Of a stretch of 64,000 bases of DNA, positions 1 to 12,800 are shown piece by piece; within the stretch, counting starts at the first letter, position 1; every line of letters begins with the position of its first letter. Both the position numbers and the translations under genes were made by a program. The stretch is from Helopsaltes ochotensis (taxonomy: Eukaryota > Chordata > Aves > Passeriformes > Locustellidae): NCBI GenBank assembly GCA_013400155.1, contig VXBM01000573.1:116302-180301 (forward strand), written 5' to 3'. The notes beneath the pieces were generated by a model. That model did not search any database, was not told the DNA's origin, and saw only the letters and a program-made list of their open reading frames with translations.

Positions 1-83
1 ATATTTGTTTAATTTTATCTGTGTAAATACTCATTTTGGCAAGTATGACTCCATATTGATGTGTGTAAACACTTCTTTAACAG

Positions 84-368
84 GTGGAGGAGACTGCAAG
101 AGAAAGGGAAGAAAGGCTTAAGGTGTGGGAGTCGTTTTTAGGGGATCCGGATGCAAAGGAGCAGCAAACTACATCTGATTCAGATTCTGCATCAAGTAGT
201 GTTAAACTGCCCGAAGGGAAACAACCTCCAGAGGTTAATGACACACCTAAGGAGGATGCAAATGATGAGGCTCATATGAGGGAGAATAATGGTGAGGGTA
301 TTAATGAAGATGGAGCTCCATCCACAGACAGCAGCCTTGCAGGCAGTGATGGTGAAGCTGATACATAA
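84..368 (+). CDS. HTATSF1: HTATSF1 (Tat-SF1) terminal coding exon
   Basis: The last coding exon of HTATSF1, a nuclear RNA-binding factor of the U2 snRNP/SF3B pathway with two RRM/UHM domains, which lie upstream of this window. The sequence shows an acceptor (ttctttaacag) ending at 83. The exon then opens in frame with Val-Glu-Glu-Thr-Ala-Arg-Glu-Arg-Glu-Glu-Arg-Leu and runs on to WESFLGDPDA, which matches the conserved segment just after the second RRM of Tat-SF1 (from memory of the family). The remaining ~70 residues are Asp/Glu/Ser-rich, as expected of the acidic tail, and end at TAA 366-368. The tail is much shorter than the several hundred acidic residues of the mammalian protein. There is no ATG at the exon start, because the frame continues from the previous exon. 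Identification is firm; only 94 codons of the gene are visible. Confidence 0.88.
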   Translation: MEETAREREERLKVWESFLGDPDAKEQQTTSDSDSASSSVKLPEGKQPPEVNDTPKEDANDEAHMRENNGEGINEDGAPSTDSSLAGSDGEADT

Positions 369-2760
369 CATCTTTAATAATTTATGAAAGCATGATTTTT
401 AGGGTGATGTTTGAGTGTATCCCTTTCTTCTGGGTGACTGCAGGCAATATTTGTATGAATATTGTAATATAGATATATAGAATGTCATCAACTGTGTGCT
501 TTGAAGTTTTCATTATAAGCAGTATTTAATGAGGTTCTAAAAGTTAGCATTAATTGGCTGTTCAGGTAAAGTAACTCAAGTTGCCAAGAATGCAGTAAAA
601 CTCATCAGGCTTCTTTTGTTTGAACTATTGCTTGTCAGTGTTTCACCATGTGAGCGTGAAGTATGTTCCAACCCTTAAGTTTATGTAACTACATGTAACT
701 TATGTAATGCATAGCTTTTACAAGATCTGTGGATTGTACTGATAATTTTCCTGTAGCCCTTGGAACTCAGTATTTCAATAATTTGTGTCCTGGTATGTTG
801 GCTCATTTTATGGAACAGGTGCTGTGATCCATATAGGGTGAATGCATTGGATCTGTTGCTATGTATTAGGTGGCAGATGATGAGTAGTATCAGGTCGCAA
901 GTTTAAAGAAACTGGCAGACAGTGTTGCCATAGCAACTCTAAGGCAAACTGACTGAAGAGAGGTTATTAAATCACAGCATTCAGCAAATTAGTTTTTCCT
1001 TCCCCTGTTTAGATCTTCTGTCAATGTTGGATAGAGGCTGGAATTATGTCAAGGAGACTAGAAATACATGAACACGTATTCTAGGCCATAACAACCTTGG
1101 TTTTACACTCTCATGGTCTGTTTGCAGTAGGTATCAAAGTAGCTTTTGATTTTTGTGATGGCTTTGTTAGTTCTTGCTTTTATATTAGAGTTTTTTGTTA
1201 ACTTAGCATGATGAATGTGAGTTCTCCTCAACATTTTCGTTTAGCTCTGTGTGCTCTTCCGAGTGGGGAGGATCTTCCATATTTCATAAAATTTAAGTGC
1301 TTTTGGCAGCTCAAACTGCAGTTTGTTGTGCAAAAGTTAGTTTAAAATATGCTTTCAAATAATGCTCTTATATGGAAAAAGCAAATGCTTGTCCTCTTCA
1401 AAATATTTCCAAAAACAAAGACTTAAAAGATATTCTAACTGTAAATATCTTAATAAGAGGCAAACTTTCAAAAATAACTAGAGGGAGCTGTTTTGGGCAT
1501 AGTCATTCTTAATTTAGAACCCCACTATTTTGATAAGTAAGGCCAGAAGAACATAGTTTTAGGTACTAAGCAATTAAAAATTCATAGCATGCTGTTCATA
1601 TGGATGGTTACCAGTACACATTTGCAAGGAGGATCCTTTGAATTTTTTTAATTCATATTGGATTGTGAGAAACTATAGATGCTAATTCCTGTGTTTCCAT
1701 CATGAGGTAATCAGAATATTCTGAAAATGTTATCTTCAAACCTTGTGCTCTGAGATTACCATACAGATTTTTTCCTGAATTCTATATAGTCTATCAGTTT
1801 ATTTTGTTGGGATTTTTTTAATATATAGTCAATATGTGTGGGTGGCTATGCCAACAAGAGCATCTAAGTTATCACTTGCTATTGTGGTTATAAATTACAT
1901 CTTTGGTTACAAAAATTTCATATTTGAATTCAGGGGTTAAAAGTCTGGGGGCTCATAATACTCTGATATGACAAATTTCCCATTTCGAGTTGTGTTATAA
2001 AGAAGAGATGTAGCTCTTTCCACTAAAAAAAAAAAAAAAATCTATTTTCTCATATTTCCAAAAATGTGGATTGTGTGTTTCAACAAAGCAGGTGTTTGAA
2101 GAATTCAGGGAATCTGGAACACTGCCTAGTTAGTAGCTGCACATAGTGGTATATTCAGATACATTTCTGGGTTGTGTTGGTTCTGCCTTAGTTATTTTTA
2201 CTGGTAAGATGCATCACAGACCTTTGAGACCTGGAAGTGTTTGCATATGAGTGGTGTGGTTTTGTGTGGTGAGTATTGCTTACAGTGCTCCTTTTTTTCT
2301 TCCAGCATTTAGACTCCAGTCTTTAGATCTCTTATTCTTGTGTTTTGTTTGCTTTTTTTTTTTTAAGGGAACCCAGTTGTGCAACACTACACAGTTAAAT
2401 CACTTGTTTTACAGTGGAATTACAGTGGATATAGGAAAACTTGTGTAATTTATATGTAAACTTTGTAAAGTTCTATGAAGCCTTATCATGGTATCAGATA
2501 TGGAAAGCAAGGTTAGTGTTTGAAATAAGACTTTGAAAAATAAGGAGTTGTTGTATGTGCAGTAAACCTTCCTCTCTCCAATTGATGTGCAAATTTGACT
2601 GGCCTGCTGCAGAAGTTCCATGTGCTCTTAATCCTTTCACCTTCTCCTTTAGACTTCACACTAAAGTAGAGCACCAACAAAGACTGTGACCAAATGCTTT
2701 ACTGGCTTTTCTATTAACTAGAATTCTTAAGAAATAAAAGCTCTTTTTCCATGCAGATAT
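369..2760 (+). other. HTATSF1: Probable HTATSF1 3' UTR
   Basis: AT-rich non-coding sequence directly after the HTATSF1 stop. No AATAAA occurs close to the stop. The first good one is at 2733-2738, followed by a T-rich stretch, so the message could end near 2755. A second AATAAA at 4753-4758 would make a longer form. An A17 run lies at about 2024-2040. The end of the UTR is inferred only from these hexamers. Confidence 0.4.
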
Positions 2761-4213
2761 GTTGTTTTCAAGTGCGGCATTATACTCAAACTTGTATTTT
2801 CCTTTTGTCTACCTCCATATTCCCCAGTAAAATGTAAAAATATATTTTTATAAACTATTCATTGAGTTATTGAGGCATTTAGTAATCCAAGGAGAGGCTA
2901 AAGCAGCTGTGACTCTTTTCAGCAGATTTTCATTAAAACCAAATTCTTTAGATGTTTTCCTTTTTGAAATTATTTATGAAATTATTTTGATATTATGAAA
3001 TTTTTATATCAGTCTGAACAGAAAACAAAAGTTTTCACAGAAGTTAAAATTTCTATTTTAAGGTACAATTATGGAATTCTTATAGTATAGAGCAGTAATG
3101 TTTAATAAGAAATTTTAACAAATCTGAACAAGCTGAGTTGCTTTTTAAACTTTCATATTTTTCTTACTGATCAATATCATACATAAATTGGTAAGAAATT
3201 AAAATCTTAAAGGAATTTTTATTTTTTCTTTAATTTAAAGTGTTTTCTAATTACTTTTCTTGCTTATTAAAAGTGACAAAAATAATCTTTTTGCTCAGTT
3301 TCTAAGATTTTTTTTAGGTACCATTCCAGTATACTGCGTGTTCCTCCATCCCTGTGCTTTTGGTGAGAGGTTAATTTTAAGGGAATCTGTCTCCTTTCCT
3401 CAGTGTATGATGAAAACAATAGCTAACAGCAGGCTGAAACAATTTGTGGATAATAATTTTTGCTCAGTTTTGAACTAGAAAAATAGTTGTTTCTACGATA
3501 TTTCCATGTAACAAAATGTCTGTAAAGCCACGTAAATACAATATAACAAGAGTATTAACTGATCCTTCAGTATAATTTGGCAAAATCACTTTCTGAACCA
3601 TCCAAAATAATTTCTTAACTTCAGGATAAATTGATAGTTTGCTTTAGAATTAAATGCTGTTCAGTGGTTTCCTGGGAAGGAATTTTTATAGAATTACAGG
3701 TATTCAGCAGAGATGACGTGGCTGGAGGAGCATGGCCAAAGTAGACACCTGGAAACAAAAAGCCTCAAAATTAAAGGCTTTTTAGAAGGTTTTCTCTTTC
3801 TTCACAGGTTCTTGAATGTTTGTATAGAGGTGTAAAGAGAGAATTAGTTTCATTTTGCATCAAAATGTTTATCTGTTTCTCCTGGCTTTTAAAGTTTTTT
3901 AAAATTGAATTTCAGTCCCTCGTACAGCTTAGGTTTTGTATAAGGATTGCAACTCACTTAAAATCTTTAGTATGTTAAATGCAGTGCATTTTAGCTAAAA
4001 CATGTCTTTGACACTACTCAGTTAAAGTTAACCTATTAACAATTACAAATAATTAGCTTAATTCACTTAGTAAAAGTTGAAGGTGTTGGATACTTCATGG
4101 AAACCTAAACTTGCCTTTCATCAGTATTCATACCCTGGATTCTTGAACCTAAACCAAACCAGATTTGGGGGGAAAAAAAATATTCCTATAGATTTTAATT
4201 GGATTTTAAATTC

Positions 4214-4260
4214 TTTTTTTTTTTTTTTTTTTTTTTTTTTTATTTTTTTTTTTTTTTTTT

Positions 4261-4323
<63 letters not shown>
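4214..4323. repeat. 110-nt poly(T) tract
   Basis: A near-pure run of T, interrupted only by two A bases near 4242 and 4262. On the minus strand this is a long poly(A). No retrocopy or LINE body is recognisable on the side where one would be expected (4324 onward on the minus strand), so it is recorded as a simple repeat. Confidence 0.9.
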
Positions 4324-4325
<2 letters not shown>

Positions 4326-7300
4326 CTTTGAGGAAACATACTGCAGTATGGTTAATGAATTCTGTGAGTTGTATATTTGTGTTGATTTGACTTGTGTGTA
4401 TTGTAGTACTTGTAGTACTCATTATAGCTTGACATCTTACTGTCAAGATACTCTGAAAGTTCTGTAAAATATTTATAGAATAATGAAACCTTTTGCAGCA
4501 AACTGGTTTTTCGCTTATTCTGTAATATGAAAGTATATTGTTAGGTTAAACTTTTCAGTAAGTAGACTTGAAATTTTTTCTGACAGGTGAGTTTCTTTCA
4601 ATAAATTAATCATTTTCATTTATCCTTTAGAAAAGCAACATGGCAAAGCAAATGGTATTTGAATAATACCTAGACTTGTGACAGCATCTGAGAATACCCT
4701 TTGTTTGCCTTCTATTTGTTTCTTAAAGGGGTTGTGTTTTATACTACCTTTTAATAAACAAACTCATGAACAGAACAAGTCTTTGCTGATTAGTTTTAAG
4801 ATAACATATTTATCTTTTTTCCTCAGTAAAAGATACTATTGCATTTGATACACAGGGGCTTCAGTTTATAAACCACATGTGTTAATGTGCAGAGCTTCCA
4901 GGTGGACCCAATAGACACATTGCTGGAACTAAATGGGGTATGGTATTTGTTCCCTATTTATGGGTTTGGTCTCAGCCTTGTTACTGGCTTGTGGTGTTAA
5001 TGGACCTGCATGGAGAGAAAAGGAGCAGGAGGGATCACTGCAGACAAAGTAGTTAAAATTGAGATTGTGAAGATGTTTTTAATAAGGATTTTAGAGTAGA
5101 ATTTTAATTTTTATTCTCAGAGTTTTTAAATTTTTTTTTTCTTCAAAGCTTTGACACTGAATGCTTCAAAAGCACTGGAAATAAGTCATTCAATTCCTGT
5201 ACTGAAGAACAGGGATTATAATCCCATTTTACCCTGTAGTTCTTTCTAGGAGCTTTAAACTGATGCCATCTTAACCTGGGGAGAGCTTTAACCATGAGAA
5301 GAAGATCTCAAGTAAGGTCTTGAAGAGCTTTAGCAGAGAAATCTCTGCCGTATGAGACAAGGGAAAAGGGAGTCAGAGAAAAAGGAATGGGGATGTTGTG
5401 GGCTCTTGGCCTGCTGGTGGACTGAAATCCAGCCTGTCTCACAATGAAAACGTGTTTACACCAACAGTGTGTCAATAAAACACTAAGTGCTGTCACGGGA
5501 GCTCTTCCAGCCTGGTAGTTAAGTTGTTCTGGGAAGGGCAGAGGGCGGGTTCATATGTATTTAGGCAGAGGGAATTGGATTGTGCTCTTCAGCTTTCTGG
5601 GTGAGTAAACAAACTCCTAAGTTACTCTATAAAAGACATAATGTCACCAGTTTGGTGACTAGTTCCCCAGAGTGTTTTTTCCAGCTGAGACTGGCAAGTT
5701 TGACCCTGTTTCAGCATTTCTGGAAAGGCTGCAATTTTCTAATTTTGGTAAACTTGACACAAAAAAAGCAAAACTCTTTTCCTGCTACAGCCCTTACAGA
5801 ACAGAAATTAATTCCCCCACCCCCTCCCACTTGTTATTAAAACAAGTTATTAAAACAGATCCAGCAAAGAAAAGTGAGAAAATCGATTGTCCAGTTTATC
5901 TGAGTTGGAAACAGGTCATCTGTTTCTCATAGGTAGGTGCTTGTAGTTACCAGCTTAAGTGTGAATATTCTGTAACATGGCAATAGGAAAAGTCCTTTAT
6001 CATCCTGGGCAAGTTTGGTTCTCTGCCATAACTTTACTTTTAGTAAAGTTTTAGTTTACTCCAAGCTTTTCCGAAGTCCACAGTGTTGTCTTTATTGTGT
6101 ACGCATTGTCATAAAACAAAAACACAAAACCAAAAACCTAAACCTACTTACAATCCTATTTTCCTCATTCCTGAAACCTCCTAACCTGGTGGACTTGTTG
6201 GAGTGCATTTCATGCATTCTTAGCAGATAGGCTGAAGGAAACGCCTCGTTCTGTGCAGCTGGAGGCTGGAGAGTGTGGGGATTTCATGAAGGTGGCTTGT
6301 CCTCTGCTGCCGTGTCTCAGAGCTGGCCGGGCCCGGGAGGGATCCCAACCTGCTGGACACAACATGAGTGTCTCACATCTGGAAAATATTACTGGTGTGA
6401 CACTGCTGCTGACAGTGAGTTAAGGTAGGAGAATTCACTGGCTTCCTCAAATGTTCCCTTATTTGAGGAATAACTTGATGAGAGGGAATGCCTGCTTGTT
6501 CAATCATGGCTTAATACTGGGAAGTGGGATTTTTTTGTTTTTTAAAAAAACTGGTTTGAGCTGTATGAAATCAAGAATGAAGAGTTCTCTGTCGGATGCT
6601 CCAGTGGTGGGAAATCAGTACTGCTGGAGAGGGTGGGGAATGTGAAAAACATTGTAAAGTATTAGCTCTTGTGATGACCTGTCAACAGCCACCACTCTTA
6701 AGCCTGTGTTGACCATGGATCCTTGTCCACCTGAAGGAGAACTAACCTGGACAATACTTGCACTATTTTGCCATTAGTAACCCGTTCCAAGAGTAGTGTG
6801 ATATGAATTGAGTCTATTTCCCCCTGAGCTCCACTTCTACTCTATTTTGGCAATGGTTTGTGGCAGACACAAGTTGGAAGGATTTCTGCCTTTTGCAGAC
6901 TTTGTGTTGGATGATGGAATAACAGGAAGTTCAGGTAATAAAGACTACACTGCTCCAAACTGAGGTCCTATCTCCTGGGACATTGGAATCCTTATGTGCA
7001 TATGATCACGGAGAGGACTGAGGTGTCACCTAGGTTATACCCCACCTTCCTTTTGCTACTCATTGGAAAGCACAAGAGACTTTTAAGGGAAACAGTGGGA
7101 AAAAAGAGATAGGTAGCCTTTTTTTCTTTAAAATAGTTTTTCCAGCATTTGAACTGGTCACAATCACACAAGCTGCTGCACACAAATAAATGATACTAAA
7201 GGAGCCCTGAATTAATGTCAGGAGCTGGTTAAGCATGTTAATAAAGTGGTACAAAGACATAATGGCTAGTACTGAGTGACAAACGGGGAAAAGTGATCCT

Positions 7301-9506
7301 CTGGGCCAGCGCTAATGCTTTCTAAATTGTACATTGATATGTAGTGCTGGAGCAGAGTAGTAAAAACTGCTTTGCTTCATGCTGTTGAAGTGACTTCTTG
7401 TTCTTTCTCAGACCATCTGGTTGCTTGTGTCTTTGAGATTTCACTCCTTGGTTTGGAATTTTCAATGGCAAATGTTGGCCCCTGGCTGAGCAATCATGAA
7501 GTTCCTTTACCCAAACAGTGGGATGCTTTCAAAAAAAAGACTGGGAAAAAACAGTGTCTCTTCCTGTGCTTAAAGTCCTTCCGCTTGTGTGATTGGGTTG
7601 TTCTTATTCCTGCTTTCCCTAATGGGCCTTGGGAAGGTGCCTCTAAATTGGGAGGAAGTGCTTCTTTAAGTTTTCCATGTCTGGGAAAGCTGGGTCATTT
7701 TTAAAGTTGTGAAAGATTGTCTTCTGAATCAGATAGAGTGTGACCTTGCAGTCCTGTTCCCACTGCTGTGTTTAGGTGAATCTAGGAGGCTGGGGCAAAG
7801 CAACAGAAATTCTAAAATAAGGACGAAGGAGCTCTTGAGTTTGGACATGAGTTGGCAGTTAGTTACAGGAGATTAGAGCTGGCTGAGCAAGTGACCATGA
7901 GTCAGGGAGAATTGAACAGAGCACATAGTGGTGGGAGGTGGAGGTAACAAGCAAAACTAAACATGGACCAAACAATAAACATGGACAAGAAGTTTGTAGG
8001 TGAAGACTTAAGCATTAGAATGGGGATAGATTATGGTTTGACAATCTTAATCCTCATATTTCTTAATATCTGGATACTTACAGCCTGAGCAGTTTTTCTT
8101 CATGTGTAAGAAAATTCTGAGAAACCATTTGAAGGCAGTCTTCACAGGCACCTCAGAGTATCCTTTGAGACACAGATGAGTGAGATGTTTATTGGGAAGC
8201 TTCTGAGGGTTGGGGGATGTATGACTAGGAAAGAAATCAGATAAATGTGTTGAATTAGGTTAGGCAGTCCTGTGTATTTCAGATTTAGTTGGATGAAAAC
8301 ACATATCTAATAATTCATGCGGTTTTATGAAGTACAACTGGCTATTGGCCAAAGGTTGCCATGATCTCTGAAAAATAACAGCCTTCCTTTTGCTACCAAG
8401 GTAAATCAATTATACTATGCAGTGTCATGAGCTTACAATAGACTGGAAAATTGAATAGAAACAGCAGGCACTTCACTGCATTTGTAGCCTGAGCCTTACT
8501 AAATATGATTTTGATTACAGTAGGACTTGTGAGCTCTGGCTGGGAACTTGCTCCCTTGTGGCCAGAAACTGTACAAATGCATGAAAATGATGCTTCTCCA
8601 GGGCAAGCAGTGACATTCCTTGTCCTGCTCTTACCATATCTGCAACAGGGATTTTTGAAGAGAACAAAAAGGAGTCTTACAGTCTTCTGCTGACTTCCTG
8701 CAAACTATTTTAGTGTAGTTCCTGCCCTAAGCCTGTAAATTCTGGTTGACCCACGGTGTGTTTCAGCAGTCTTGAACCAAAAGTTTAAGCAGAGAGCAGA
8801 ACCACCACATTCCTAGGTAAGTTGTTTCAAACAAGAAAATGTTATTTCTGTTGTTGTTTTTTAATTGTTGTTTTTTACTTGAATTTGCCATGATTTGAAT
8901 TTCCAGTACTTTAATCTGAATGTCTTTTCCTAACAGGTGAAGCAACTAATTATTCCTAGAAGTCTTTTTGTTTTGGAGATCTGTGCTGACAGTGATTAAG
9001 GTACTTCAGACTTAACCTTATCTAAAATTATTGTTTTCAGCTCTAATGTCATACAGTGGGATTTTAGGGTTTTTGTTGCTCTTGTTTTCTTTTTTATTTC
9101 ACTCTGTCATTAAGTTTTTTGAACAACACAAAAACCTAAATTGGACAAAGCATTTTGATAAGTTCACCCTGAACTTCGTTCAGGGATAGTGCCACCTCTG
9201 AATTATTTTTTAAGTGTTTCAGTCCTTCCAGAGGACACATTCACACAGTACTAGGTCCTAAGCCCAGACTTATAAAGTCAGGGTGAGAAATGAAAGCTGG
9301 TGGGTAGATGTCCCCATTCTGCCCAAGTATTTCATTTTAGAAGTATCTAATAAGAAAATCAGTAAAGAAGAGGTACATGGAAAAAGCAGAAAAACAGAAT
9401 CTAATCCTACTAATAAGTGTTTTTCTGGCCCCTACCATTTTTGGAAGGAAGCTGGGCTTACCACTCACTAGGTATTTGAAGTTGAATATTGTCTCTTTGA
9501 CCTGTC

Positions 9507-9646
9507 TGGTTTTTTGGGGGTTTTTGGGTTTTTTTTGGTTTTGTTTTGTTTTGTTGGTTTTTTTTGTGGTGTTTTTGGTTTTTTGGTGGGGTTTTTTTTT
9601 TGGTTTTTTTTTTGGTTTTTTTTTTTTGGTTTTTTGTTTTTTTTTG
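9507..9646 (+). repeat. 140-nt pure G/T tract in front of VGLL1 coding exon 1
   Basis: From 9507 to 9646 the plus strand contains only G and T, mostly runs of T broken by GG or GGG (TTTTTGG-like units). It ends directly at the TGCAG acceptor (AG at 9648-9649) of VGLL1, so it forms the polypyrimidine tract of that splice site, unusually long and interspersed with G. Confidence 0.9.
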
Positions 9647-9668
9647 CAGGAACTGTTGGTCATCGAAA

Positions 9669-9855
9669 ATGGAAGGAACAGGAAAGCTTTCCCCAAAGCT
9701 GAGTAAAAGCAAAGAGCCTGTGAAAACAGAATGGGGATCTCAGAGTGTGGTGTTCACCTATTTCCAAGGGGATATTAATAGCATGGTAGATGAACATTTT
9801 TCTAGAGCTCTCAGCAATGCTAAGAACCCCCAAGACCTGAGCACAAAGCACAGAG
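9669..9855 (+). CDS. VGLL1: VGLL1 coding exon 1 (Tondu motif)
   Basis: 62 codons plus one base, from ATG 9669 to the donor G|GTGAG at 9856. It holds the whole TEAD-binding motif. The exon itself starts at 9650, giving 19 nt of 5' UTR after the acceptor. Confidence 0.92.
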
Positions 9856-12800
9856 GTGAGGCTGTTGCCCTGAAAAATGGTGAGCTCCTTTCCATATGTG
9901 AGCCTGGTGTTGCATGGGGATGACTGGCTTTCACTAAGGCATTTAAGATCCTAAAAAATTGAGCTTAAATTTGGAATTGTGTGCAAACAGAAAGCAGGAA
10001 AATCATACTTGTAAAACCCTAGGATATGTAGCTGGGACTTCCTGGGTAAATCCCTGTGATTGCTAGAGTGATTCCCAAGCTTTCCATGGGCCTGTTGGCA
10101 GGACATCATTTTCCAGCCAAGTGTTCCTCATCATTGCTGGATGCAATAAGTACATTTTGACTTAAGTTGTCATCTTCACACAAATATATTTGTCTAAGCT
10201 TACAGCTCTCAAAAACCTGCCTAAGTTGGTGACTGTAGAAGACATTTAATACTTAGTAGAAACATTGATGGTGGTGGTTTAATCTGCTTTTAATATGAAT
10301 TTGTGGTTGACTTTTAAGATAAGCGGCACTAAAGTGATTATATATTTCTGTAAAAATGAATATGAAATTTGGTACTATTTCCTTAGAATTCCACTGGCAT
10401 TTACCTTGGGAAAAAAGTAAGAATTAATGAGACTTCAGATGCTTTTTTTTCTCTTTTTAAGTAGACAGCATATCTCCTCATCAGTGGAATTTCTCTTCAC
10501 GTTGCTACAAGCCGTATCCATCATCTTCTTCAACAAGCATGGCAAATTCTGCTCTGAATTTTTCTGCTGCTGGTGTGGTAGGCCAGTGCCAGCCATCATC
10601 TCTGCGTAGTCATCCAGCTCAACCTGCAGATTTTTGGCCCTTCCCTCCAGCTGGGACTCCCAATGTCCCCAGTTCATTGTATCCTCACACCCTGCCTGAC
10701 CTGCATGCAGACGATGAGCTGATCTCTGACAGGAAATACGGTTCTCTGCTTGGCCTTCTGCAACAGGAAAGGTGCTTAACATCCATGCAAGAATGCACCA
10801 TGAAGCAACACTCAAGTTCTGCTTGTATGACTGGACCTGCAAGGTTACAAAATATGAGTCAAAGTTCAGCTCCCAGAGGAGGTAAGAAAATATTATCACT
10901 TTATTCTTTGATGACATCTGAGGTAAAGTGACAGAATAATACTGTCTGTTCCTACACTTTTCAAGCTGGATCCAACTCACAGAAGTCTTTTACAGTAGAT
11001 AACCCTGGTATGTACCGTGGTACTTGGGGTCAATTAGCCATAGAGTATGGGTTTATCAAAAAATGTGCATTGCCTACTCACATACTATTTCACCTTCTGG
11101 CTTACATTGAGGAGACATTTTAAGTGACTGTGAGCATTATTCATAGTGCTAACACAATCTCTAATGTCCATGGGTATTAGGTGTCGTATGTACCAGATGC
11201 TGGGACCAGAAAAGGGTGGCCAGGAAAGATCCCTGAGCATCCTTTCTTAGTGTGCAGGCTGTTAATTATGTTCTGAGTACAGAATGGAAACTGCAGCTCC
11301 TATCAGCATGGCCAGGGGTTTTTCTCCCTCCCAGTCTCTGTCTGTAGCTGCAATGATGAGGGTACAGGGGCTGGTGGACCAGCCTTGCCTTGTCTTCTGG
11401 CTAAGAGCTCCCTGCCTGAGGCACTGCTGCCCTGCCTGCCAAAGGCTATGTCTGCTCCCTGAAGATTTCCCAGAGCTAATGCAATTCACACAGCGATGAT
11501 TGTTGCTTGCTTATTATCCATAATTACTAGGAATCCCAGTCCTAGGTGCTACCACCACGCAGCAGAAAGATGCCTGAAGTTCATTTATGTCCCCACAGTG
11601 TCTAGATCTGCTGGATAAAATTGCTCTCTTGTGAGTAATTCTGCCTTTGAGAAGCTCTCCAGGGTCAGGCTTCCTGGCCAAAGTGCTGATGCCTGTTGGG
11701 GTACATCTGCATTGCTGTTCTTGGGCGTTCCCCAGTCAGGCAGCTTGACACTGGTCACCAAGAAAAAGGGTTGTGAAATTGTTTTGGGAGTCTGCTGGAA
11801 AAATATGGTGCGTCCTACCTTGTGCTTCTAAGCAAAAAAGATCAGGCATGTGAAGACGCAATCCTGAGGCTTAGGTTTTGAAAAATAAGCAGCTGTGAAA
11901 TTCCTTCTGGTTACCCAGTTTTGAAACTGCATCAGCAGGAATTTGGCAGAATGTGGGCTGAAGACTGCCTGCAGATACAAACAGGAGTTTATCTAGAGTT
12001 CTACTTTTGAGTATGCAACAGAGTTATATTGTATGAGGACCCTGACTGTAGATGTTTTGCTAACATATTACTGCTAGAATGTCTAGTGCCTGTCTGTGTC
12101 TGTTCATGGTAGAGTGTCTGTCTTCAGCTGGAATGCAAACTTTTTCCTCATGATGTATGAGCAGAGGTTTTGTATATGTGTTGCATAGGCACTCATCCTA
12201 GACTTCATGTACGTAATGAATGAGAATTTAATTACTTTAAAGACATTGTCTGAACTGGGATCTCATTTAAGAACAAGGTAAGGTGCCCTCGTCCCCCAAC
12301 AGGGCAATGCAAGCCTATCAAGACTTGGGAGCTCCAGAAACTGGCTTCTTCAGAAAAAGAACTTTCATGAAATTATTCTTGTGTTGATAATAGGGAAGCA
12401 CTGCTAACAACAGTGGACTGGTTTTGCCAAAAATTGAGAAAGAAAATGAGTGAGGAAAAAATTGAAAAGGAAATTAAACAGCTCAGTATTCCCCAGCCAT
12501 TACCAATTAAAGCCTTTTCTTTAGGGAGCCTCTAAACACCACACATGGAACATCATTCTTGTCATTATCAAACGGCCCAACAAGGATTGATAAGAAAAGG
12601 CTGTTCCATGTTCACAGGGAGTTTTTGGCAAATCCCTAGGATGTGTGCATTTAGTCTGCCTGTAGAGTCCCTGTTTCCTGGCTCTGTCTGTTAAATATAC
12701 TTTTCCTTGCTCTGTGTCATGTTTAAGAACAGCTGATATTTATATTTATGGAAGTGTATGTTGCTGTGCCAGACAGCACAGAGCTCCTCAGCACCTGTGC

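Larger units (their letters stand above)
2761..9649. other. Intergenic region HTATSF1-VGLL1, including the unseen VGLL1 5' exon(s)
   Basis: About 6.9 kb of AT-rich sequence with no open frame that resembles a known protein. The T homopolymer at 4214 and the G/T tract at 9507 are listed separately. The first VGLL1 coding exon has an acceptor immediately upstream, so a non-coding first exon and promoter of VGLL1 should lie somewhere in or before this stretch. I could not locate them. Confidence 0.5.

Noticed and set aside
4077..4446. Poly-Phe and poly-Lys frames
   Set aside because: Translation of the T homopolymer only.
10435..10980. 181-codon minus-strand frame across VGLL1 exon 2
   Set aside because: Antisense shadow of the real exon; the plus strand encodes the conserved VGLL1 sequence.
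10930..11010. Possible extra VGLL1 exon after TTTTCAAG
   Set aside because: No downstream donor with matching phase and no family similarity; exons 2 and 3 join cleanly without it.
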